Of a stretch of DNA of 64,000 bases, positions 36,476-44,911 are shown in pieces; within the stretch, counting starts at the first letter, position 1, and every line of letters starts with the position of its first letter. Position numbers and translations under genes: made by a program. Under the pieces are notes generated by a model, which worked only from the letters and a program-made list of their open reading frames with translations, ran no database searches and was not told the DNA's origin. The stretch covers positions 372,001 to 436,000 of the forward strand of contig NZ_JAKGSC010000002.1 in the NCBI RefSeq assembly GCF_022478115.1. The letters run 5' to 3'. This stretch comes from Tenacibaculum aquimarinum. GTDB lineage: Bacteria > Bacteroidota > Bacteroidia > Flavobacteriales > Flavobacteriaceae.

Positions 36476-38407
36476 TTATAACTGTAATCTAAAACCTAAT
36501 TTATAGTTTACACCTTTGGTATTGTACCCTAAAACATCGCTATAATCTTCATTTAATAAGTTGGTTACAGAACCAAAAAACATAATTTTATTATCAAAAG
36601 CTTTATAGTTTACATTAAAATCTAATAGATCATAATTATCTAAAATCACATTGTCTCCAGCAGTTCCAAAACTTCCATATCTATCATAAATAGAACGCTC
36701 TCCTACACTATTATAGGTAAGGTTAAAAAATGTATTTTTTAACAAAGAAACATCTACACTTGCTACTAATTTGTTTTTGGGAATGTAATCATCAAAATCT
36801 TCTGTAGTATCTTTATCTACATACGTATAACCAATATTAACTCTTACATCTTTAACAGGCTTAACACTTGTACTAACTTCTATTCCATTTGCATCAGAAG
36901 ATCCGTTACCATATTTAAAAGTAGTATTATCATAAATAATTGCATCTTCTTCTTTTCTATTAAAGTATACAACACTTAATTCTAAAAAGTCTTTAAAAGT
37001 AGCTTCTGTACCAATTTCAAAAGTTTTGTTAGATTCTGGTTTTAAATCTAAATTTCCAGAAAAACCATCATATAATTGATATAAACTAGGTGCAATAAAA
37101 GCTGTACTATAAGAAGTTAATAGTTTAACAGATTTATTTTCATCTTTTAACACTGAATAAGCAACGTTTCCGTCATATACAAAATGATTATCATAAACAC
37201 TGTGCATGTTTAATCTACCTCCTACATTAACACTTAAACCTGAATCAGAAATATAAACTGCAGAAATGTAAGGGTCAATTGTATTAAATTTTGCAACATC
37301 TTTATCTATAGTTGCAAAAGGTGTTACTGAATTATTTGTATGATTTTGGTAATTTAATCCTGCAATTAACTGAATTCCAGTGCTTTTAAAATCGTACTTA
37401 TTAACTAAATCTAAATTAACACTGTTTCCTTCAAAAACATATGCATCTAAAGTTCCTCCAAAAGAGTTGTATTGATTTAAGTTTCTTGTAATTTTATTCA
37501 ATGAAACTAATGCGTAAAACTCTCCATTATTATATTTAAAACTTGGACGAATTCCATAACGATATTGTTCTTGATCTCCAGTATTTACATCACTATCTCT
37601 AAAAGCACCTGCGTCAAAATCATAATCGAATTTATCATAATTAAAAAACGTTTCAACAGCAAATTTCTTATTGAAATTATATCCTAATTTTAACAATCCA
37701 TTTTCACTTGTAAAAGCATCCGCTTCAAAATCTGAAGCAGTATTACTTTTAGCTGAAGACATTCCGTAAGTTTCTGTTGCGCCTAACATTGTTACAAAGT
37801 TAAAACCACCAACGGTACCATTTACAGACGCACTGTATTGATAAGTAGCTGCTTTTAACCCTTTAGATTTAGCGGTGTTATTAGTTTCTAAACTACTTTC
37901 CAAACCAACAGTAACCTTATCTTTAGAGGCTTTTTTTAAGATGATATTAATAACACCTGTTGCAGCACCACTTCCATATAATGTAGAAGAAGCTCCTTTT
38001 AAAACCTCAATACTTTCAATTTGATTTAAAGACAATAAACGTAAATCATATTCTTGACTAATTGCAGATGCATCTGAAACAGGAACTCCGTCAATTAAAA
38101 TTAAAACTTGTCTATTTCTTCCTCCTCTTACATACACACTTTTAGGTTCTGTAGGATTTGTATTTACGCCTCTTACATCAATACCAACAATAGTATTTAA
38201 TACATCAAGCACTGTTTTTCCTGCGCTGTTCTCTAACTCTTCAGCAGTAATTTTGTGAATAACCTTACCGGTATTTTCTTTTTTCAAATTAAACTTTGTG
38301 GCAGTTACAACTACCTCATCTAATTTTTCTTGCTTCTCTTGAGCAAAAACATTGTTATTAGCAAAACTACATGCCAATAAACCAACAATTACTAATTGTT
38401 TTTTCAT
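36476..38407 (-). CDS. btuB: TonB-dependent outer-membrane receptor for cobalamin (BtuB-like)
   Basis: 643 residues from ATG 38407 (MKKQLVIVGLLACS); the upstream extension has no support. A signal peptide to about residue 22 is followed by the TonB box region (LDEVVVTATKF), the plug domain (VYVRGGRNRQVLILIDGVPVSDASA, VLKGASSTLYGSGAATGVINI) and a 22-strand barrel ending ...NYKLGFRLQL. It imports corrinoids across the outer membrane. The cobalamin riboswitch immediately upstream gives the substrate. No SusD-like partner is next to it. Confidence 0.92.
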   Translation of the reverse strand: MKKQLVIVGLLACSFANNNVFAQEKQEKLDEVVVTATKFNLKKENTGKVIHKITAEELENSAGKTVLDVLNTIVGIDVRGVNTNPTEPKSVYVRGGRNRQVLILIDGVPVSDASAISQEYDLRLLSLNQIESIEVLKGASSTLYGSGAATGVINIILKKASKDKVTVGLESSLETNNTAKSKGLKAATYQYSASVNGTVGGFNFVTMLGATETYGMSSAKSNTASDFEADAFTSENGLLKLGYNFNKKFAVETFFNYDKFDYDFDAGAFRDSDVNTGDQEQYRYGIRPSFKYNNGEFYALVSLNKITRNLNQYNSFGGTLDAYVFEGNSVNLDLVNKYDFKSTGIQLIAGLNYQNHTNNSVTPFATIDKDVAKFNTIDPYISAVYISDSGLSVNVGGRLNMHSVYDNHFVYDGNVAYSVLKDENKSVKLLTSYSTAFIAPSLYQLYDGFSGNLDLKPESNKTFEIGTEATFKDFLELSVVYFNRKEEDAIIYDNTTFKYGNGSSDANGIEVSTSVKPVKDVRVNIGYTYVDKDTTEDFDDYIPKNKLVASVDVSLLKNTFFNLTYNSVGERSIYDRYGSFGTAGDNVILDNYDLLDFNVNYKAFDNKIMFFGSVTNLLNEDYSDVLGYNTKGVNYKLGFRLQL

Positions 38408-38495
38408 TCTTAATAAATTTGATTTAATTAAAATCAGGAAAAAATAAGTACATAGTACCAAAACCTTTATCCCGAAAGTTTTTTACTTTTTGTTT

Positions 38496-38671
38496 GATTT
38501 TTGGCAGGTCTCCTGGCTTGCGTCTTGTAACAAAACCTTCCCGTTTTTTTAAACAGTGGTTAAAGAATTAGTTACAAGCTTTATAGCTTACAGTTGCGGG
38601 TACAGCGTTGGTTTTACACCAACTTCCCTTTTAATTTACATTAATACAATATTAGATGTAAAACCAAAATC
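38496..38671 (-). ncRNA. Cobalamin (B12) riboswitch
   Basis: On the minus strand: GATTTTGG (5' P1 arm), AAAGGGAAGTTGGTGTAAAA, CCAACGCTGTACCCGCAACTG, and the conserved B12 box AAGCCAGGAGACCTGCC (38519-38503), closing with CCAAAAATC. These are the Rfam cobalamin elements in the right order. It lies about 90 bases before btuB and should reduce its expression when adenosylcobalamin is abundant. Confidence 0.95.
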
Positions 38672-38759
38672 GGCGCAAAGATATCCAATCTTATTAACAT
38701 TATCATTAATTAATCTTCCTATTTCCTATTTTCGTATTTGGTACTTTTTAACACGAAAA

Positions 38760-39797
38760 ATGAGAATAGAAAACGAAATAAAGTTAGGGTTTAAGGATGT
38801 TATGATTCGTCCAAAAAGATCTACACTAAAGTCTAGAAAACAAGTTAATTTAGAAAGAGAATTCACTTTTTTACATACAGGAAAAGTATGGAAAGGTGTT
38901 CCTATAATTGCTGCAAACATGGACACTGTTGGTACTTTTGAAATGGCAGAAGCGCTTGCAGACAAATGCTTATTTACAGCTATTCACAAACATTATTCTC
39001 TTGAAGAATGGCAAAATTTCGCTAAAAATGCTTCAGAAAAAACACTAAAAAGTATTGCCGTTAGTACTGGAACCGGTAAAGATGATGCAGAAAAAACAGC
39101 AACAATTCTTAAGCAATTTCCTCAAATAGATTTTATCTGTATTGATGTTGCTAATGGATATTCTGAACATTTTGTAAGCTTTGTTAAAGAAATGCGTAGC
39201 AATCATCCTGATAAAGTAATTTTAGCTGGAAATGTTGTTACTGGTGAAATGGTTGAAGAACTTTTACTTGCAGGAGCAGACATTATTAAAGTTGGTATTG
39301 GTCCAGGCTCTGTTTGTACAACAAGAGTAAAAACTGGTGTTGGTTACCCACAGTTATCTGCAATTATAGAATGTGCTGACGCTGCTCATGGTTTAGGCGG
39401 ACAAATAATTTCTGATGGTGGTTGCAAAACTCCAGGAGATATTGCCAAAGCTTTTGGTGGTGGTGCAGATTTTGTTATGTTAGGCGGAATGCTTGCTGGA
39501 CATACACAAAGCGGTGGCGATTTAGTAGAAAAAAATGGAGATAAATATAAAATTTTCTACGGAATGAGTTCCGAAACTGCAATGCACAAGCATGTTGGTG
39601 GAGTTGCTGAATACAGAGCTTCCGAAGGAAAAACAGTTGAAATATTATATCGTGGAGATGTTAAACATACTATACAAGATATTTTAGGCGGCGTAAGATC
39701 TACATGTACTTATGTTGGTGCAAGTAGATTGAAAGAATTAACAAAAAGAACTACATTTATTAGAGTTCAAGAACAAGAAAATCAAGTATACTCTTAG
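38760..39797 (+). CDS. guaC: GMP reductase
   Basis: 345 residues from ATG 38760 ([20 protein letters not shown]). An open frame continues upstream through the riboswitch region but has no homology and is not coding. Catalytic Cys is in [40 protein letters not shown] and [15 protein letters not shown] follow. It converts GMP to IMP with NADPH, distinguishing it from GuaB, which has CBS domains and a different loop. It is divergent from the riboswitch-btuB unit. Confidence 0.95.
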   Translation: MRIENEIKLGFKDVMIRPKRSTLKSRKQVNLEREFTFLHTGKVWKGVPIIAANMDTVGTFEMAEALADKCLFTAIHKHYSLEEWQNFAKNASEKTLKSIAVSTGTGKDDAEKTATILKQFPQIDFICIDVANGYSEHFVSFVKEMRSNHPDKVILAGNVVTGEMVEELLLAGADIIKVGIGPGSVCTTRVKTGVGYPQLSAIIECADAAHGLGGQIISDGGCKTPGDIAKAFGGGADFVMLGGMLAGHTQSGGDLVEKNGDKYKIFYGMSSETAMHKHVGGVAEYRASEGKTVEILYRGDVKHTIQDILGGVRSTCTYVGASRLKELTKRTTFIRVQEQENQVYS

Positions 39798-40919
39798 ATG
39801 AAAACCTCTTTTTTATATTTATTCGGATGTTTTTTCTTACTAATTTCTTGTAAAAAAGAAGTCAAACAACAAGTAGAAGAAGCATCACAAAAGTCTGTTA
39901 TTAAATACGCACAAGGGTTTGATATTGTTAAAACCAACAACTTAACTAAGTTGGTCATAAAATCTCCTTACCCAAATGCTGAAGAAGTTTTTGAATATGA
40001 AATTCAAGATAAAAAATCAGAAGCAAGAGAAAACAGTATTCAAGTTCCTGTTAAAAGAATAGTTGCAACCTCTACAACGCATATTCCAATGATTGAATTA
40101 TTGGGAAAAGAAAAAAGCATTATTGGTTTTCCACATACAAAATACATTTCTTCAGAAAAAACGCGTGCTTTAGTTGAAGCTGGAAACATTACCGAAATTG
40201 GTAAAGAAGCTTCAATGAATACCGAAATTTTATTGGATTTAAAACCAGAGTTAGTTGTTGGTTTTTCAATGAGTAAAACCAATAAAACACTTACTATTAT
40301 TGAAGAAAACGGAATTCCAGTTGTTTTAAATGGAGATTGGTTAGAGGAAACACCACTTGGAAGAGCAGAATGGATTAAGTTTTTTGGGGTTTTATTTAAC
40401 AAAGAAAAAGAAGCCGACAGTATTTTTAATCATATTGAAAAGGAATATTTACAAGCCAAACAGATCGCTAAAAAGGCAACAACAAAACCTAGCATACTTT
40501 CTGGAGCAATTATGAGTAAAGATATTTGGAATTTACCTGCTGGAGATAGTTTTGTTGCACAATATTTACAGGACGCTAACACTAATTACTTATGGAAAGA
40601 AACTACAGGAAAAGGAAGTTTATCTATTAGTTTTGAAAGTGTTTTAGATAAAGCTCAAAATGCCGATTTTTGGATTGCTCCTGGTTATTTTTCAACAAAA
40701 GAGCAATTATTAAATAGTAACAAACAATATGCAAACTTTAATGCATTTAAAAATAATAACTTATTTACTCCAAACCTTAAAAAAGGTGCTACAGGCGGTG
40801 TTATCTATTTTGAATTGGCTCCAACTCGACCAGATTTGGTTTTAAAGGATATTATTAAAATTACACATCCAAAATTATTACAAAATTACGAGTTTACCTT
40901 CTTTGAGAGAATGAAATAG
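39798..40919 (+). CDS. BtuF-like cobalamin-binding lipoprotein
   Basis: 373 residues. Lipobox LLISC with Cys18. The periplasmic binding-protein fold of the BtuF/FhuD class is seen in VPVKRIVATSTTHIPMIELL, LLDLKPELVVGFS, IPVVLNGDWLEETPLGRAEW and the C-terminal ELAPTRPDLVLKDI. The start codon follows the guaC stop without a gap, so it is likely read through from guaC and not controlled by the riboswitch. Cobalamin or another chelate is inferred from the neighbouring btuB. No BtuC/BtuD genes are in the window. Confidence 0.82.
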   Translation: MKTSFLYLFGCFFLLISCKKEVKQQVEEASQKSVIKYAQGFDIVKTNNLTKLVIKSPYPNAEEVFEYEIQDKKSEARENSIQVPVKRIVATSTTHIPMIELLGKEKSIIGFPHTKYISSEKTRALVEAGNITEIGKEASMNTEILLDLKPELVVGFSMSKTNKTLTIIEENGIPVVLNGDWLEETPLGRAEWIKFFGVLFNKEKEADSIFNHIEKEYLQAKQIAKKATTKPSILSGAIMSKDIWNLPAGDSFVAQYLQDANTNYLWKETTGKGSLSISFESVLDKAQNADFWIAPGYFSTKEQLLNSNKQYANFNAFKNNNLFTPNLKKGATGGVIYFELAPTRPDLVLKDIIKITHPKLLQNYEFTFFERMK

Positions 40920-40936
40920 TAATTATTATAAAAATA

Positions 40937-40973
40937 GAAAGCCTATGATTTAAAATTAAATCATAGGCTTTTT
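40937..40973. terminator. Bidirectional terminator
   Basis: AAAGCCTATGATTTAA / TTAAATCATAGGCTTT with flanking A and T runs, shared by the guaC-btuF unit (plus) and the five-gene operon ending at 40992 (minus). Confidence 0.92.
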
Positions 40974-40991
40974 AAAAATATAGGTTGAGTA

Positions 40992-41759
40992 CTACATATT
41001 GTAAACACCACCATTGATGTCTAATGTAGCGCCTGTAATAAATCCATCATACTCAGATGCAAGATATAAAACTGCTCTTGCAACATCTGCAGCATTACCC
41101 GCACGTTTTATTGGAATACCTGCAGTAGTTTCTGCAGCAGATTCTTTTGTTGTATGTGTGTTATGAAACGAAGTTCCTAAGATAAGTCCTGGAGAAACTG
41201 CATTAACTCTAACACCTTGCCCACCTAATTCCGTAGATAAAGCTCTTGTAAATGTTAAAATAGCTCCTTTACTTGTTGCATAGACTAAAGATCCTGGATG
41301 ACCTCCTTTACGCCCTGCTAAAGATGCCAAATTAACAATACTACTATTCTCATTTTTTACCAAATAAGGTGCTGCTGCTTTTGTTACAAACATCATAGAA
41401 GTCATGTTAATATCCATAACCTTGTGCCAAAATTCCGCTTCCATATCACCTAGCATTTTACGTGCAACAAGTGACCCTGCATTGTTAATTAATATATCTA
41501 AACCACCAAATGCTTCAATTGTTTTATCAACCATAGTAATGGAATCAGCCTCCTTAGTTAAATCTCCACTTATTGCTACAGCTTTTTGCCCTTTACTTTC
41601 TGCATATGCTACCAATTTATTTGCAGTATCTGCACTAGAAAAATAGTGAATTGCAACATTAGATCCACTGTCAATAAAATGCTTTGTTATAGATTCTCCA
41701 ATTCCCTGTGCTCCTGCTGTAACAAGAACATTTTTCCCGTTTAATTTATTTTGATTCAT
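40992..41759 (-). CDS. SDR-family NAD(P)-dependent oxidoreductase (locus 1)
   Basis: 255 residues, classical SDR. Cofactor motif VTAGAQGIGES, NNAGS, active-site Ser in VNLASLAG and YATSK (Tyr, Lys). A C-terminal DGFITGATLDINGG closes the domain. Last gene of the operon fusion-nramp-gntR-PL7-SDR, 11 bases after the PL7 gene. With gluconokinase in the operon, a keto-gluconate or uronate reductase is possible, but a DEH-reductase-like role is equally open; sequence does not decide. It is not closely similar to the SDR at 59085. Confidence 0.88.
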   Translation of the reverse strand: MNQNKLNGKNVLVTAGAQGIGESITKHFIDSGSNVAIHYFSSADTANKLVAYAESKGQKAVAISGDLTKEADSITMVDKTIEAFGGLDILINNAGSLVARKMLGDMEAEFWHKVMDINMTSMMFVTKAAAPYLVKNENSSIVNLASLAGRKGGHPGSLVYATSKGAILTFTRALSTELGGQGVRVNAVSPGLILGTSFHNTHTTKESAAETTAGIPIKRAGNAADVARAVLYLASEYDGFITGATLDINGGVYNM

Positions 41760-41770
41760 TTTGTGTTATA

Positions 41771-42862
41771 TTATTTATGATCGTTTTTACTAAAATATCC
41801 TTCATTTGAAACAGAAGCATCACTTACTTTAATACTTGCTGTTTTAAACCAAACTTCAGCATAATTTCCGTCTGCATATTGCTTTTGAACGTCTCCTCCA
41901 TGTGTTTCTGCACCAGAGCACCAATTTCTATTTACTTCTGGAGATTTTCCATTAGTTTGATTGTAAGCACCTAATTTAAAGAAACAACCTTCACCGGCAT
42001 AAGCATCTTTACGTTCCACACCATCTTGACCAATTGGCACAAAAAGTTTTTGTGTTTGATCAGGAATATCTGCTTTTGTAGTATATTCTGATGCTATTAA
42101 ATTTTTAGTAAATGTTTTAGTTTCATGACCTTTACTTGTAAACTTCAAATTCATGATACCATCTTTTACTTCTATTTCATAACTAAACTCTTCTCCTAAA
42201 GCAATACCGTCTTTTGGTTCTTCAGGATAGGTATCTTCTGTTTCTCCAACTACTGAAAAATCATCTCCCCAAACTGCTGTTGAAAAATCCCATCTTCCAG
42301 AATTGTCTTCACCTGCTGTATTTATTTCATAATGCCAAAAAACTGATCCTTTAGTATGTCCTGGAAATTTCTTGTAAAATATTTTTAACGGTTCGTTTTC
42401 ATGTTTATCAGCACTATGAATTTGCCCAACAACCACAGCATGTGAAGCTGCTACTCTTGCATCTCCTGTTGCAGAAACATTCATTACTTTAAGCGTAGCA
42501 GTTAATTTATCATTAGCCGTTTTTGGATACCATTTTTTAGTTTGACCTAATTCTGTTCTTGTATTATTAGAAGTTCCGTGCGTACTTCCAGCATTTGGTG
42601 CCTTAAAAACAACCCATTTTCCACTGTTATCAGTTTCAGTATAAAAGAAATCTTTATTTTCAAAATTATTTGCAATTCCTGCATTTTCACCATTTCCTAA
42701 AACTAATTTCCAATGATCAAAAAACGGAATAACATCACTTGCATGAACAGTTTCTTGTGCTTCTTTTTTAGTTTCTTTTTTAGCTTCTTTTTTACAGCTA
42801 TTTAACGATAGGATTAAACCTACTATTAATAATGTTGATACCTTTTTAATCATTTTATTCAT
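41771..42862 (-). CDS. PL7-family alginate lyase, lipoprotein (locus 1)
   Basis: 363 residues. Lipobox LSLNSC with Cys23, then a Lys/Glu-rich linker. The PL7 jelly-roll motifs are present: NNTRTELGQ (R102, E104), VVGQIHS (Q147, H149) and CFFKLGAYNQ (about 293-302), which hold the catalytic and substrate-binding residues. TRTELG rather than RSELR suggests the exolytic-like PL7 branch (subfamily 5), by memory. It cuts alginate or a related uronate polymer by beta-elimination at the cell envelope. Fourth gene of the operon. Confidence 0.88.
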   Translation of the reverse strand: MNKMIKKVSTLLIVGLILSLNSCKKEAKKETKKEAQETVHASDVIPFFDHWKLVLGNGENAGIANNFENKDFFYTETDNSGKWVVFKAPNAGSTHGTSNNTRTELGQTKKWYPKTANDKLTATLKVMNVSATGDARVAASHAVVVGQIHSADKHENEPLKIFYKKFPGHTKGSVFWHYEINTAGEDNSGRWDFSTAVWGDDFSVVGETEDTYPEEPKDGIALGEEFSYEIEVKDGIMNLKFTSKGHETKTFTKNLIASEYTTKADIPDQTQKLFVPIGQDGVERKDAYAGEGCFFKLGAYNQTNGKSPEVNRNWCSGAETHGGDVQKQYADGNYAEVWFKTASIKVSDASVSNEGYFSKNDHK

Positions 42863-42896
42863 GTTTTAATTATTTGGTTCTCTATTTTATTTAACC

Positions 42897-43592
42897 TTAA
42901 TTTTCTATGTGTTTTGTTAATTTATAAAAGTGCTTCTTCATCATGTCTACTGCTAATTGAGACTCTTGTATCACAATTGCATTATAAATATCTTCATGTT
43001 TTTTTATTTCAGTTATTATTGTGTCTCCTTCACAAACTGTTTCCCTTTCATAAGTTGAAAGAATTGGTGGTGTTAACAACAACATTAAAGTAATCATTGT
43101 ACTATTTTTACTAGCTTTTGCTATTGCTAAATGAAATAACAAATCTTCTTCTAAGTATTCTTCTCCATTAAGAATTTTAGCTTTAAAAGCATTTAAAGCT
43201 TCTTTTATTCTTTCTAAATCTTCTTCAGTTCTTCTTTGAGAAGCTAACCAAACAGTTTTTAATTCTAAAGATATTCTTGTTTCAACAAGTTCTTTAAAAG
43301 AAGGTGTATCTAGTGAAATTATTTCTTCAACAATACCATTAAAACCAGTTAATCCAATTGCCAAAACAGTACCACTTTGTGACATAGATTTTAGTACACC
43401 ATAAAATTCTAACTTTCGTATTGCTTCTCTAATATGATTCCTTTTTACATCAAATTTCTCAGACATAATTCTTTCAGAAGGAAGCTTATCTCCACGCTCT
43501 AACTTTCTAGAGTTTATTAAATCTCTAATTTTACAGATAACATCGTTCTGTATTACTTTCTTGTTATTACTTTCAATTAAACTTATTTTCAT
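42897..43592 (-). CDS. FadR-type GntR transcriptional regulator (locus 1)
   Basis: 231 residues. N-terminal winged helix (LERGDKLPSERIMSEKFDVK; REAIRKLEFYGVLKS) and FCD effector domain with the metal ligands visible as EEDLLFHLAIAKAS (D, H), EIKKHEDIY (H) and MKKHFYK (H). It is a clear paralogue of the regulator at 61282-61992. It lies in the middle of the operon, so it probably controls its own operon through the TTGGTnnACCAA site at 46831. The effector is probably a sugar acid. Confidence 0.9.
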   Translation of the reverse strand: MKISLIESNNKKVIQNDVICKIRDLINSRKLERGDKLPSERIMSEKFDVKRNHIREAIRKLEFYGVLKSMSQSGTVLAIGLTGFNGIVEEIISLDTPSFKELVETRISLELKTVWLASQRRTEEDLERIKEALNAFKAKILNGEEYLEEDLLFHLAIAKASKNSTMITLMLLLTPPILSTYERETVCEGDTIITEIKKHEDIYNAIVIQESQLAVDMMKKHFYKLTKHIEN

Positions 43593-43613
43593 TTAAATTT
43601 ATTTATAAGAAAA

Positions 43614-44894
43614 CTATAAATATTTATCTACTAAACCTATTACTGCTGTGTATGAAATAATACATGAAAACAAAAAAGCAGAACACAAACCAATATTTAC
43701 AAAAAGACTTGTTTTATACCCTTTCATTATTTTTTTATTATTCACTAAAAGAATAATACCCATAACAACTATTGGTAATACAAATACATTAAATACTTGC
43801 GATAAAATTTGTACTAAAATTGGTTTTCCACCAAAAAAAGCGGGTCCAATTAAAGCTACTAAAGAAGCAATTGCTGTTATTACTCTAAATTGTTTAGAGT
43901 TAGTATCTAAAGTACCAGATTGGTAATCTGCAACCAAAAGAGGTGCTATTAATAAACATGGAAAAATAGAAGATAAACCTGCACTAAGTGTTCCAAAAAA
44001 GAAGATAGCCACTGCAAAACTCCCTGCAATTGGTTCTAGTGGTTTTGCCATATCTAAAACTTTTATTACTGGAGTTCCTTGATGAAATAAGGCCCCACTT
44101 GCAACTGCCATAATTGCTCCACTAATTACAAACACTAATATTGCTGCAGTAATAGCATCTTTACGTTGCTTTTTTAAATCTTTAATGCCCCATTCTTTAC
44201 CTTTTACAAATAAAGGTCTAGACAAAAATGTAGCTGCTGCCATAGTAGTTCCTACAAATGCTGCAACCATCATTTTTCCTCCCGGAACATCTGGTATACT
44301 TGGTATTAATCCTTGAATAACTTCCATTGGTAATGGCTGTACAAAAAATAAGGATACAATAAAAGATAACCCCATAAAAGTAACAAAAACAACTAATATT
44401 TTTTCAAAAAAACTATATTTACCTACCAACATTACGGAATAAAAAATAGCAATTATAGTAATAGCGATAGCTAAAACGGTTATATACTCATAACTTCGAA
44501 GTCCTTCAAAATTAATAGCAAATATTTCATAAAGCATATTGGACGAAATTGTTAAAATTCCCATAAGTGAACCCCATTGTCCAACAGAAACTCCAATAAC
44601 TACTAAAATAGCTAGTAATTTACCTCCTTTTATGTGTTTCTTAAAACTATAAAGCGCAGTTTCCCCAGTAATTAAAGCATAATTACCATACGCAAACATT
44701 AAAACTCCAGAAAAAAGACAACTTAAAAGTAATACCCATAACAACTGCATACCATAAGTACTACCGGCTACAAGCATGGAAGTTACACTTCCAGTACCAA
44801 TAGTATAACCAATTGCAAAAATTCCTGGTCCGAAACCTAAAATAATTGTAATTAATTTCTTTAAAAATGACTTTTTAACTTCTGATGTTGCCAT
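43614..44894 (-). CDS. Nramp-fold transporter without the canonical metal ligands
   Basis: 426 residues with about eleven membrane segments and the overall Nramp order. TM1 reads GFGPGIFAIGYTIGTGSVTS: the DPGN of metal-transporting Nramp is replaced by GTGS (residues 33-36). TM6 reads GTTMAAATF (215-223) where Nramp has the MPH(N) metal site. The Asp, Asn and Met that bind Mn/Fe are thus all missing. Together with its place beside gluconokinase and a uronate lyase, this suggests uptake of an organic acid or sugar acid instead of metal (inference). Second gene of the operon. Confidence 0.82.
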   Translation of the reverse strand: MATSEVKKSFLKKLITIILGFGPGIFAIGYTIGTGSVTSMLVAGSTYGMQLLWVLLLSCLFSGVLMFAYGNYALITGETALYSFKKHIKGGKLLAILVVIGVSVGQWGSLMGILTISSNMLYEIFAINFEGLRSYEYITVLAIAITIIAIFYSVMLVGKYSFFEKILVVFVTFMGLSFIVSLFFVQPLPMEVIQGLIPSIPDVPGGKMMVAAFVGTTMAAATFLSRPLFVKGKEWGIKDLKKQRKDAITAAILVFVISGAIMAVASGALFHQGTPVIKVLDMAKPLEPIAGSFAVAIFFFGTLSAGLSSIFPCLLIAPLLVADYQSGTLDTNSKQFRVITAIASLVALIGPAFFGGKPILVQILSQVFNVFVLPIVVMGIILLVNNKKIMKGYKTSLFVNIGLCSAFLFSCIISYTAVIGLVDKYL

Positions 44895-44911
44895 ATTGTG
44901 CTTGTTTTAGT

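Noticed and set aside
38408..38461. Extended start of the btuB gene
   Set aside because: The signal peptide begins at ATG 38407; the additional residues are outside the family pattern.
38556..38759. N-terminal extension of guaC
   Set aside because: The extension reads through the complementary strand of the cobalamin riboswitch and is unlike GMP reductase; the family start is ATG 38760.
43614..44894. Mn/Fe transporter (MntH) annotation
   Set aside because: The TM1 and TM6 metal-binding residues are all replaced, so only the fold is claimed.
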